A DNA stretch of 8,042 nt, from contig JALRGF010000616.1 in the NCBI GenBank assembly GCA_023253495.1, positions 1 to 8,042 on the forward strand. The letters run 5' to 3'. This DNA comes from Verrucomicrobiales bacterium. Its GTDB lineage: Bacteria; Verrucomicrobiota; Verrucomicrobiia; Verrucomicrobiales; V1-33. Positions 1-7,616 of the stretch are shown one piece after another. Numbering within the stretch: position 1 is the stretch's first letter; the number at the start of each line of letters is the position of its first letter. The translations under genes and the position numbers were made by a program. A model generated the notes under the pieces. The model saw only the letters and a list, made by a program, of their open reading frames with translations. It was not told the origin of the DNA and ran no database searches.

Positions 1-1260
<1,260 letters not shown>

Positions 1261-1306
1261 GCACGCCCCTCCTCCCGGGCTCGCCCCGCCGGCCGTCCCC
1301 ACCCTG

Positions 1307-2320
1307 ATGCTCCCCTGGTTCGCCGACGGCCGCTTTCCCCTCTTTCTCGCCCCCATGGCGGGCGTGACCGACGTGGTCTTCCGCGGTCTCTGCAAGGAAC
1401 TCGGCGCCGATGTCATGGTCACCGAGTTCGTCTCCGCCGAAGGCATCCTCCAGGCCGACGCCCGCACCCGGAAATACACCGAGTTCGATGACCGCCAGCG
1501 CCCGGTCGGCGTCCAGCTCTTCGGAGCCGACGGCCCGCGCATGGGCGAGGCCGCCCGCCGCATCATCGAGTGGAAACAACCGGATTTCATCGACATCAAT
1601 TTCGGCTGCCCGGTCAACAAGGTGGTCAGCAAAAACGGCGGCTCCTCGCTCCTGCGCGACTGCCCGCTGCTCGCCAGCGTGGCCGAGGGCGTGGTCCGCG
1701 CCGTCGCCCCCACCGGCATCCCGGTCACCGCCAAAATACGCACCGGTTGGGACGCCACCCGCATCAACGCCCCCGAAGTCGTCCGCCTGCTCGAAGACTG
1801 CGGCATCCAGGCCGTCGCCATCCACGGACGCACCCGCGCCCAAGGTTACACCGGCCAGGCCGACTGGCAGGTCATCGCCGAATGCGCCGATCGCGCCCGC
1901 ATCCCGGTCATCGGTAATGGCGACCTGTCCTCCGGCACCGACATCGCCCACCGCCGCCACACCACCGGCGTCGCCGGCGTCATGATCGGCCGCGCCGCCA
2001 TGGCTCACCCCTGGGTCTTTCAGGAAGCCAAACACCTCCTCGCCACCGGCACCCCGCTCCCACCCGTCCCCGAGGAGGAACGCTGGGCGTTCATGCTCCG
2101 CCACGTCCGCCTCGCCCTCGCCTCCAAACGCCACCAGTCGGAACGCCACGCCCTCCAGCACATGCGCGGCCGTCTCATGGCCTACACCCACGGCTTCCCC
2201 GGCGCCCGCCGCCTCCGCCTCCGCTTCTCCACCCTCTCGTCGCTCGCCGAACTCGAGGACATTGCCGCCGACGCCCTCGCCCACACCGAGGCCGACTCAC
2301 CGGTGGGCGCTCCCGCTTAA
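1307..2320 (+). CDS. dusB: tRNA-dihydrouridine synthase, DusB-like
   Basis: FMN enzyme that reduces specific uridines in tRNA to dihydrouridine with NADPH; cytoplasmic. It has 337 residues, close to the usual 320-340. The N-terminal TIM barrel opens with PLFLAPMAGVTDVVFR (about 11-26), the FMN-binding start of the family. INFGCPVNKVVSKNGGSSLL (about 97-116) carries the catalytic cysteine C101. KIRTGW (143-148), IHGRTRAQGYTG (172-183), GNGDL (203-207) and VMIGRAAMAHPWVF (225-238) are the other flavin and substrate-binding segments. The C-terminal part (about 255-325) corresponds to the helical tRNA-binding domain. ATG 1307 is chosen because the barrel signature begins about ten residues later; the frame is open further upstream, but that stretch is a shadow of the aconitase gene. 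No clear Shine-Dalgarno sequence is present. The gene probably shares a transcript with acnA. DusB-type is favoured by DCGIQAVAIHGRTRA and by the GRAA-PW segment; the exact tRNA position modified cannot be read from sequence. Confidence 0.95.
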   Translation: MLPWFADGRFPLFLAPMAGVTDVVFRGLCKELGADVMVTEFVSAEGILQADARTRKYTEFDDRQRPVGVQLFGADGPRMGEAARRIIEWKQPDFIDINFGCPVNKVVSKNGGSSLLRDCPLLASVAEGVVRAVAPTGIPVTAKIRTGWDATRINAPEVVRLLEDCGIQAVAIHGRTRAQGYTGQADWQVIAECADRARIPVIGNGDLSSGTDIAHRRHTTGVAGVMIGRAAMAHPWVFQEAKHLLATGTPLPPVPEEERWAFMLRHVRLALASKRHQSERHALQHMRGRLMAYTHGFPGARRLRLRFSTLSSLAELEDIAADALAHTEADSPVGAPA

Positions 2321-2410
2321 AGAAACCGGCCACCATCTTTCCATCCGCCCGTCGCCACCGGAAAACACCTTTCCGCTTGCCGGAGGATCGCCCGCCCGGA
2401 CGATACCCGG

Positions 2411-2818
2411 ATGATCGATTCCCTCTGGGGCCGCCTGATCCTCGTCGCCGCCGGCGGCGCCCTCGGGGCCGCCGCACGTTATGGTCTCGACCTCGCGGTC
2501 GGACACCGGTGGCCGGCCCTCGCCGCCCGGTTCCCTGCCGGCATCCTCCTGGTCAATGCACTCGGCTGCCTCGTCTTCGGCCTGCTCGTCGGCGCCGGCG
2601 GCGGCATCGGAATCATGCCGCCCGCCCGACGGTTGTTCCTGCTCACCGGTGTGCTCGGCGGATTCACCACATTCTCCACTTTCGGCCACGACACCGCCCA
2701 GCTCCTCGGCTCAGGCCACAGCGGACTCGCCCTGCTCAACGCCCTCGCCAGCGTCAGCCTCGGCATCGGAGCCGTTTTTGCCGGGCTCTGGCTCGGCCGA
2801 CTGCTCGCCGGCAACTGA
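2411..2818 (+). CDS. crcB: Fluoride-specific ion channel CrcB/FluC
   Basis: Small inner-membrane channel that exports fluoride; it works as an antiparallel dual-topology dimer. The 135 residues match the usual 120-135 and form four hydrophobic segments (about 8-27, 42-64, 75-99 and 105-131). Family signatures are clear: GGALGAAARY (15-24) with the conserved arginine, the LLVNALGC segment (46-53) with pore asparagine N49, and GVLGGFTTFSTFGHD (80-94), which carries the phenylalanine-box residues F88 and F91 and the TTFST central sodium-site loop. The start ATG 2411 puts the first helix at the normal distance from the N-terminus; no convincing Shine-Dalgarno sequence precedes it. It lies 90 bp after the dihydrouridine synthase gene. 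I looked there for a fluoride riboswitch (crcB motif) and do not see its conserved core; only a weak 6-bp hairpin (CGGAAA/TTTCCG, 2359-2375) is present. The repeat array begins about 20 bp after the stop codon. Confidence 0.95.
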   Translation: MIDSLWGRLILVAAGGALGAAARYGLDLAVGHRWPALAARFPAGILLVNALGCLVFGLLVGAGGGIGIMPPARRLFLLTGVLGGFTTFSTFGHDTAQLLGSGHSGLALLNALASVSLGIGAVFAGLWLGRLLAGN

Positions 2819-2837
2819 CCGTCGGCACGCCTCCCCT

Positions 2838-3157
2838 GAGTACCTGTCCAGATGTACGGCCCGCCGTTGTTCCACAAAGATTGTTCCACGGGCTCTTCTG
2901 CCGCCCGCCGGGACACCCCACAAAGTACCTGTCCGCACGTCGGCCGCGCCGGCCTCTTCCACAGCGTACCTGTCCAGAAATAGTTCCACGCCACTTGTTC
3001 CACAGGTCACGCCCCACAGAGTACCTGTCCGCACATGCCGACCGAGCCGGCATCGTCTAACTGCGTACCTGTCCACAAGTCCGCACCGCCGGCTTGCGCT
3101 GTGTACCTGTCCAGAGATGGTGGCTCGACCGTTTCACACTACTTGTTCCACAGGTCA
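2838..3157. repeat. Intergenic array of interleaved short repeats (GTACCTGTCC and TTGTTCCAC families)
   Basis: GTACCTGTCC occurs six times without mismatch, always in the same orientation, at 2840-2849, 2925-2934, 2966-2975, 3021-3030, 3065-3074 and 3103-3112. The start-to-start steps are 85, 41, 55, 44 and 38. A second element, TTGTTCCAC, occurs at 2867-2875, 2881-2889, 2995-3003 and 3143-3151, with diverged copies near 2957-2962 (TTCCAC) and 2981-2989 (TAGTTCCAC). ACTTGTTCCACAGGTCA is repeated exactly at 2993-3009 and 3141-3157. The flanks are also conserved: 2916-2940 and 3012-3036 agree at 23 of 25 positions. GTACCTGTCC is often preceded by CCACAnn and followed by RSAnnT, with GC-rich dyads in the intervals. 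The spacing is irregular and the intervals are related rather than unique, so this is not a CRISPR array. Function unknown; candidates are a degenerate tandem repeat, a REP/MITE-like element or a protein-binding array. Confidence 0.9.
2942..3053. repeat. GC-rich hairpins within the repeat intervals
   Basis: Two intervals between GTACCTGTCC copies contain perfect short dyads. GGCCG/CGGCC with a 3-nt loop lies at 2942-2954. ATGCCG/CGGCAT with a 7-nt loop lies at 3035-3053. Both start 7-10 nt after the end of a GTACCTGTCC copy, and the following interval (3075-3095) carries a decayed version around CCGCACCGCCGGCTT. The shared placement suggests that the hairpin is part of the repeat unit. Stems of 5-6 bp are short and could arise by chance in DNA this GC-rich. 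Confidence 0.45.
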
Positions 3158-3304
3158 TTCTGTCACCCGCGGGCCCGGCCCGGCTTGGTGCGCTCTTGGC
3201 GGTGCCGGGGCAGAGTCCTTGCCAGTGTGGTCTTGATACCGGGGCGGTCGTGTGCGGGCTTAATCTTTCGTTGTCGCCGGGCGCCGTGGCGCTTAACTAG
3301 AAGG
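3158..3304 (+). other. Leader region between repeat array and PSD1 gene
   Basis: These 147 bp hold no gene I can support. The frame of the next gene stays open back through this stretch to an ATG at 3035, but the residues it would add are arginine/proline-rich and lie partly inside the repeat array, so I treat it as untranslated leader. A promoter for the PSD1 gene should lie here. A TTGATA hexamer at 3233-3238 and an AT-rich CTTAAT at 3259-3264 are the only candidates, but their 20-nt spacing is poor. The stretch is G-rich on this strand (23 G and 16 C in 3181-3240, counted by hand), unlike the C-rich DNA to its left. Confidence 0.4.
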
Positions 3305-5941
3305 ATGCGTTTTTCCGCCCGCGTGTTCCTGGTTTTGCTGCCGCTCTGCGGCCTGACTTCCGTGGCGGCTGCCGCCGACGCCCCGTTGCCGGAGACGGTT
3401 GAATTCAACCGGCACGTGCGGCCGATTCTCTCGGAAAACTGTTTTGCCTGCCACGGACCGGACAGCAATACGCGCAAGGCCGGCCGCCGGCTCGATACCC
3501 GTGACGGTGCGCTTGCCGACCTTGATGGTGTCCGTGCCGTAGTTCCGGGGGAGGTGGGAGCCAGCGAACTCGTTGCCCGCCTGCTCACCACGGATCCTGA
3601 TGAGGTGATGCCGCCCCCGGATTCCCATAAATCGGTGACGCCGCGTGATCGCGAGCTGCTCGTCAAATGGATCGAACAAGGCGCGGCCTACGAACTTCAC
3701 TGGAGCTACAACCCGCCCCGCAAAACTCCTGTGGCCGACCCGCGGTGGCAGGAGCTGGCGCCGATCGATGCGCTTGTCCGGCAGACGCTCGACCGTCAGG
3801 GGTGGTCGCCGGCCCCGGAGGCGCCTCCCGAAGTGCTTCTCCGCCGCCTCCACCTTGACCTGACCGGCCTGCCGCCTGCCGCTGACGAACTGGAATCGTT
3901 CCTCAAGGCGTGGTCGGCCGACCCGGAAGCGGCGTGGTTGCGCGCCGTGGAAGCGCAACTGGCCTCACCCCATTTTGGCGAACGGCTGGCCATCCAATGG
4001 CTCGACCTTGTGCGGTATGCTGACACCGTCGGTTATCACGGCGACCAGAACATGGCGGTCACCCCCTACCGCGATTACGTCATCGCGTCGTTCAATGCCA
4101 ACAAGCGCTTTGACGCCTTCACCCGCGAGCAACTGGCCGGCGACCTGATGGCAGCCGGAATGCCTGAAGGGGCGCGGCGCACCGAGCTGCTTGTCGCCAG
4201 CGGCTACAACCGCCTCAACAGCACGTCCGAAGAAGGCGGGTCGCAACCGAAGGAGTATCTTGTCAAATACATGACCGACCGCGTGCGCACCACCAGCACC
4301 ACCTGGCTGGCCGCGACCCTCGCCTGCTCGCAGTGCCATGACCACAAATTCGACCCGCTCCCGATGCGTGACTTTTACGCCCTCGGGGCTTATTTTGCGG
4401 ACCTTGAGGAGGTCGGTGTCTACGGCGGCAACGGTCATCGCCCTCCGGAAATGATGGTCCCGCGCTCCGAGGACCAGTCCCGTCTGGCCGACATCGTCAA
4501 CACCCTTCTGCCCGCCGCCGAGCAGGCATTTGCTGACGCGCAGCCGGACACCCTTCCCGCCGAAACCGCGGCGTGGATCGAGTCGCTCCCCGCGGCCCTT
4601 TCCGCCGTCGCCACTGCCGCCGGCGCCCCCGCCCCGGCCGCCGCCGCCACCACTGCGCTGGCCCATGCCACCCCGGACGCCTCGCTGGCCCCTCACTTCC
4701 GTAAATTCGCCCGCTCACTCGCCGGCCCCCGCGACACCGCCACTGCTCTGCGCGCCGAGCGCGACGCCATCCTCTCCCGCGGCACGAAAACACTTGTTTC
4801 CAAAAGCGTCGACCCCCGCCCGATCCGCATCCTCCCGCGCGGCAACTGGATGGACGAAAGCGGCGAGCTGATCGAACCCGCCGTGCCCGTGCTCTTCAGC
4901 ACGTCCGCCGTCGTCGACGCCGACCAGCCGCCGCCCGCCCGCCAGACACGCCTCGACCTCGCCGATTGGCTCGTCTCCCGGGACAATCCGCTCACTGCCC
5001 GCGTCTTCGTCAACCGGCTCTGGAAACAATTTTTCGGCACCGGCCTGAGCAAGACCCTTGATGAATTCGGCTCCCAGGGGGAATGGCCGGTCCACCCGGA
5101 GCTTCTCGACTGGTTGGCGGTCGAATTCATGGACTCCGGCTGGGACAGCAAGCACATGGCCCGTCTCATAGTCAGCAGCCGGACGTACCGGCAATCCAGC
5201 ACCCCCACGCCGGAACAGATCGCTGCCGGCCAGACTTGGGAAGCCGACCCCGAGAACCGGCGTCTCGGACGCCAGAGCCGGTTCCGCCTCGACGCCGAAC
5301 TGGTCCGCGACAATGCCTTGGCCATCTCCGGGTTGCTCGTGCGCCAGGTCGGCGGGCCGAGTGCCCGCCCGTACCAGCCGCCCGGCTACTACGCCAACCT
5401 GAATTTCCCGGTGCGCGAATACGAACCGCACACTGACGCCAATCAATGGCGCCGCGGCGTCTACATGCATTGGCAGCGCACGTACCTCCACCCGATGCTG
5501 CTCGCCTTCGACGCCCCCGGCCGCGACGAATGCACCGCCAACCGCGACCGCTCCAACACCCCGCTGCAGGCGCTCACCCTGCTCAACGACCCGACGTTCC
5601 TCGAAGCCGCGCGCGCCTTCGCCGTCCGCATCCTCCGCGAAGGCGGCCGCCCCCTCAGCGAGGCTCCGGCCACAACCCAAGCCGCCGATGACACCGCCCG
5701 TCTCCACTGGGCTTTCCTCACCGCCGTGGCCCGGCCCCCGAGCGCCCGGGAAACCGAAATCCTCCTGCCGCTGCTCCGGAAAAGCCGCGCCGATTTCACC
5801 GCCGACACCGAGGGTGCCGCCGCCTTCCTCAAGATCGGCCTGCAGCCGGCCCCGGCGGACGTGCCGCCCGCCGAACTGGCCGCCTGGACCACCTTGGCGC
5901 GCGCCCTGCTCAATCTGCACGCCACCGTGACGCGCAGCTGA
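3305..5941 (+). CDS. Exported planctomycete-type cytochrome c / DUF1549-DUF1553 (PSD1) protein
   Basis: An 878-residue protein of the PSCyt1-PSCyt2(DUF1549)-PSD1(DUF1553) family. Its biochemical role is not established; it is often encoded beside DUF1501 proteins and sulfatases and is suspected in periplasmic redox or polysaccharide metabolism. From ATG 3305 there is a signal peptide (hydrophobic core about 7-20, likely cleavage after the AAA near 23). CFACHGPD follows, with haem motif C46-x2-C49-H50, then the DUF1549 region including LHLDLTGLPP and YRDYVIASFNANKRFD. A second motif, CSQCHDHKFDPL, has C341, C344 and H345. An Ala/Pro-rich linker spans about 416-463. DUF1553 follows with LADWLVSRDNPLTARVFVNR, then SSRTYRQSS, RLDAELVRDNAL and the FDAPGRDECTANRDRSNTPL segment, ending in ALLNLHATVTRS. 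The start is set by the signal peptide; AGAAGG (3299-3304) abuts the ATG with no spacer. No DUF1501 gene is adjacent. Domain assignment is firm; function open. Confidence 0.93.
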   Translation: MRFSARVFLVLLPLCGLTSVAAAADAPLPETVEFNRHVRPILSENCFACHGPDSNTRKAGRRLDTRDGALADLDGVRAVVPGEVGASELVARLLTTDPDEVMPPPDSHKSVTPRDRELLVKWIEQGAAYELHWSYNPPRKTPVADPRWQELAPIDALVRQTLDRQGWSPAPEAPPEVLLRRLHLDLTGLPPAADELESFLKAWSADPEAAWLRAVEAQLASPHFGERLAIQWLDLVRYADTVGYHGDQNMAVTPYRDYVIASFNANKRFDAFTREQLAGDLMAAGMPEGARRTELLVASGYNRLNSTSEEGGSQPKEYLVKYMTDRVRTTSTTWLAATLACSQCHDHKFDPLPMRDFYALGAYFADLEEVGVYGGNGHRPPEMMVPRSEDQSRLADIVNTLLPAAEQAFADAQPDTLPAETAAWIESLPAALSAVATAAGAPAPAAAATTALAHATPDASLAPHFRKFARSLAGPRDTATALRAERDAILSRGTKTLVSKSVDPRPIRILPRGNWMDESGELIEPAVPVLFSTSAVVDADQPPPARQTRLDLADWLVSRDNPLTARVFVNRLWKQFFGTGLSKTLDEFGSQGEWPVHPELLDWLAVEFMDSGWDSKHMARLIVSSRTYRQSSTPTPEQIAAGQTWEADPENRRLGRQSRFRLDAELVRDNALAISGLLVRQVGGPSARPYQPPGYYANLNFPVREYEPHTDANQWRRGVYMHWQRTYLHPMLLAFDAPGRDECTANRDRSNTPLQALTLLNDPTFLEAARAFAVRILREGGRPLSEAPATTQAADDTARLHWAFLTAVARPPSARETEILLPLLRKSRADFTADTEGAAAFLKIGLQPAPADVPPAELAAWTTLARALLNLHATVTRS

Positions 5942-5988
5942 CGCGACGACGGCGCCACCCGCGGTTTGTGTTTCCTTTCCCACCCCCG

Positions 5989-6495
5989 ATGTCCCACACC
6001 CCCGCCGCCATCACGGCCGCGTCGATCCCGGATTTTTACCGCCAGCTCCATCAGCAGCTTGAGGCCGTGCTCGCCGGCGAGTCCGACTGGATCTGCAACC
6101 TTGCCCAGACCGCTGCCCTGATCATGGAACTCATGCCGGGTCTGAACTGGGCCGGCTTCTACCTTCTCCGGCACGACACGCTCGTGCTCGGCCCGTTCCA
6201 GGGCCGTGTCGCCTGCACCCGCATCGCGCTCGACCGCGGCGTCTGCGGCGCCGCCGCCTCCCGCCGCGCCTCGCTCGTCGTGCCCGACGTCCACTCGTTC
6301 CCGGGCCACATCGCGTGCGACCCGCGCTCACGCTCCGAAATCGTCGTCCCAGTCATCCATCACGGCCGGCTGCTCGGAGTACTCGACCTCGACAGCCCGC
6401 TGCCGGCCCGCTTCACCGATGAGGATGCCCGCGGTCTTGAGGGCGTCGTCACCCGCCTGCTTGAGGCGTCCGATGTCTCTCACCCGCCTGCCTGA
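5989..6495 (+). CDS. msrC: Free methionine-(R)-sulfoxide reductase, GAF-domain type (fRMsr)
   Basis: Cytoplasmic repair enzyme that reduces free methionine-(R)-sulfoxide, with thioredoxin as the usual electron donor. It has 168 residues from ATG 5989; family members are about 160-180. A single GAF fold covers almost the whole chain. Diagnostic segments are NWAGFYLL (53-60), LVLGPFQGRVACTRI (65-79), RGVCG (83-87), PDVHSFPGHIACD (99-111) and SEIVVPVIHHGRLLGVLDLDS (116-136). Three cysteines, C76, C86 and C110, have spacings of 10 and 24 residues, the same as Cys84, Cys94 and Cys118 of the E. coli enzyme, so the catalytic and resolving cysteines appear intact. A GTG at 5968 would add seven residues, mostly proline and phenylalanine; ATG 5989 is preferred. 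The gene starts 47 bp after the PSD1 gene and could be co-transcribed with it; it converges with phoU with 41 bp between stop codons. No clear terminator is visible in either gap. Confidence 0.93.
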   Translation: MSHTPAAITAASIPDFYRQLHQQLEAVLAGESDWICNLAQTAALIMELMPGLNWAGFYLLRHDTLVLGPFQGRVACTRIALDRGVCGAAASRRASLVVPDVHSFPGHIACDPRSRSEIVVPVIHHGRLLGVLDLDSPLPARFTDEDARGLEGVVTRLLEASDVSHPPA

Positions 6496-6536
6496 ACGCG
6501 CAACCAGGCACCTCACCAACCGCGTCCGCGTCCCGA

Positions 6537-7220
6537 TCAGCCGAGGGTCGGGCGCACTCCGCCATGGCGGATGTCGTGCGCTGTCTCCGCATACACGATG
6601 TCCTCGGCAATGTTGACCGCGTGGTCGCCGACCCGCTCCAGCCCGCGCACGATGAACATCAGATCGACGTAGTCATCGAGATGCTGGATGTCCTCCTCGG
6701 AGCGCCGCACCATCCGGCGGATGGCTTCGGAATACAGCTCGTCCAGCTCTTCGTCCCGGTCCTCCAGCGCCAGCGCCAGCTTCAGATCGCTCACGTTGAA
6801 GGCCGCCACCGCATCCCGCAACATGGCCGCCGCCAGATCGTACACCGCCTGGATGAACTGCGCTTCCGGCACCGGCGAATGGTCATTGATCTTGCGCGCC
6901 CGGCGGGCAATCGACACCGCCTCGTCCGACACCCGCTCAAGCTGCTGACCGATCTTCATCGCCACAAACACCCGGCGCAGGTCCGTCGCCACTGGACTGT
7001 ACTTCATGACAATCTCCAGGCCGGCCTGGTCAATCGCCTTCTCGAGTTGATCCACCTCGTTGTCGTCGGCGATGACACGATTGCACTGATCGCTGTCGCG
7101 CTCCAGCAGCCCGTGGACGGCTCCGGTCACGTTCCGCTGGGCCAGGCTGGCCATGCGGATGACTTCCTGCTTCAGCGAGCTGAGCGCTTCCTCAAAGGCG
7201 TGAAGGATGTGTTGGTTCAT
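6537..7220 (-). CDS. phoU: Phosphate signalling complex accessory protein PhoU
   Basis: Cytoplasmic peripheral protein linking the PstSCAB phosphate transporter to the PhoR histidine kinase; it restrains Pho-regulon expression and uptake when phosphate is plentiful. It has 227 residues; E. coli PhoU has 241. Two tandem three-helix PhoU repeats are visible, each with the metal-binding ExxxD signature. In repeat 1 it is LERVSDEAVSIARRA (E95, D99); in repeat 2 it is LERVGDHAVNIAEDIVY (E195, D199). YSPVATDLRRVFVAMKI (about 75-91) is the typical segment before the first signature. ATG 7220 (MNQHILHAFEEAL) is chosen because PhoU alignments start there; the frame stays open to an ATG at 7349, but that extension is basic and proline/cysteine-rich and looks non-coding. 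There is no good Shine-Dalgarno sequence at 7220. It is divergent from the pstS-like gene, unlike the classical operon where phoU follows pstSCAB. Confidence 0.95.
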   Translation of the reverse strand: MNQHILHAFEEALSSLKQEVIRMASLAQRNVTGAVHGLLERDSDQCNRVIADDNEVDQLEKAIDQAGLEIVMKYSPVATDLRRVFVAMKIGQQLERVSDEAVSIARRARKINDHSPVPEAQFIQAVYDLAAAMLRDAVAAFNVSDLKLALALEDRDEELDELYSEAIRRMVRRSEEDIQHLDDYVDLMFIVRGLERVGDHAVNIAEDIVYAETAHDIRHGGVRPTLG

Positions 7221-7390
7221 GGATCGAACAAGGTTGCATGGTCGGAGCGGATACCGTGGCCGGCATCTTCGAAAGGGCGGGTGGTTTCGCTTCCGTCCGG
7301 CGCGACCGATGGGAACAGACGCCGAACATGACGAAGTTGTCACCTCCATTTATCGTGAGGCCGGTATTCCGCCCGGGCCACGGGGGAACG

Positions 7391-7408
7391 GTGACAGTTT
7401 TGCCACAG
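7391..7408 (-). promoter_or_regulatory. Candidate Pho box (PhoB-type direct repeat) facing phoU
   Basis: On the minus strand the sequence is CTGTGGCAAAACTGTCAC. This is two 7-bp half-sites, CTGTGGC and CTGTCAC, separated by AAAA. It has the 7-4-7 architecture and the A/T spacer of the E. coli Pho box (two CTGTCAT-like half-sites), and the second half-site fits very well. It lies 170 bp upstream of the phoU start and about 210 bp upstream of the pstS-like start. The distance to the phoU start is long, and no well-placed -10 follows it. Verrucomicrobial PhoB specificity is not known to me. Confidence 0.45.
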
Positions 7409-7483
7409 CCGTGCCCCCGCCACGAACTGAAAGACTCCCGCCGCAGAAGGATGCCGGCGCCCGGCGCCACCCGCCAGCGCGTT

Positions 7484-7522
7484 CGTGACGAAACCGTCAC
7501 GTCAATCGTGTTGTGAGTGACG
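7484..7522. promoter_or_regulatory. TGACG half-site cluster with perfect inverted repeat upstream of pstS
   Basis: CGTGACG (7484-7490) and CGTCACG (7495-7501) form a perfect 7-bp inverted repeat around AAAC. The pentamer TGACG or its complement occurs four times: 7486-7490, 7495-7499, 7500-7504 and 7518-7522. The cluster sits 95-133 bp upstream of the pstS-like start, a good place for an operator or activator site. No poly-T follows, so it does not look like a terminator. It may be a variant response-regulator site or an unrelated operator. Confidence 0.4.
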
Positions 7523-7616
7523 ATGCCGGCGGGAAAACATCACGGCATACGGCGCGGTCCGCCGCCTGACCGGATCGTCCTGATCTTTCCCTGAAATAAA
7601 ACACCCACCATCCACC

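Larger units (their letters stand above)
7221..7616. promoter_or_regulatory. phoU / pstS divergent intergenic region
   Basis: These 396 bp separate two divergently transcribed phosphate genes and must hold the promoter of each unless transcription enters from elsewhere. Open frames here exist on both strands but resemble no protein and look like GC-driven chance frames. Visible elements are a Pho-box-like direct repeat (7391-7408), a TGACG half-site cluster with an inverted repeat (7484-7522), and, on the minus strand, GATAAAT (7348-7354) next to a strong GGAGGTG (7341-7347). I could not fix a convincing -35/-10 pair for either gene. Confidence 0.6.

Noticed and set aside
2321..2410. Fluoride riboswitch upstream of crcB
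   Set aside because: The conserved core of the crcB-motif RNA is not visible; there is only a weak 6-bp hairpin at 2359-2375 in a 90-bp gap.
2711..3076. Open frames on both strands through the repeat array, some with repeated peptide motifs (minus strand TGTLW and DRYAV)
   Set aside because: The peptide repeats are simply the translation of the DNA repeats, several frames are open at once as expected at this GC content, and none has a credible start signal or a recognisable fold.
2867..3152. DnaA-box cluster / replication origin (TGTTCCACA resembles TTATCCACA)
   Set aside because: Each copy differs from the DnaA-box consensus at two or more core positions, there is no AT-rich unwinding region, and no dnaA, dnaN or other origin-linked gene lies nearby.
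2838..3157. CRISPR array
   Set aside because: The repeats are only about 10 bp, spacing is irregular (38-85), the intervals are related to one another, and no cas gene is present.
3035..3304. N-terminal extension of the PSD1 protein to ATG 3035
   Set aside because: A normal signal peptide begins at ATG 3305. The extra 90 residues come from the repeat array and low-complexity leader and would bury the signal peptide.
4715..5983. Long minus-strand reading frame of 422 codons opposite the PSD1 gene
   Set aside because: The sense strand encodes well-conserved DUF1553 motifs throughout; the antisense product is a compositional artefact.
6496..6536. Bidirectional terminator between the convergent fRMsr gene and phoU
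   Set aside because: No stable stem or T-run is visible in the 41 bp; CGCGTCCGCG is too short to call.
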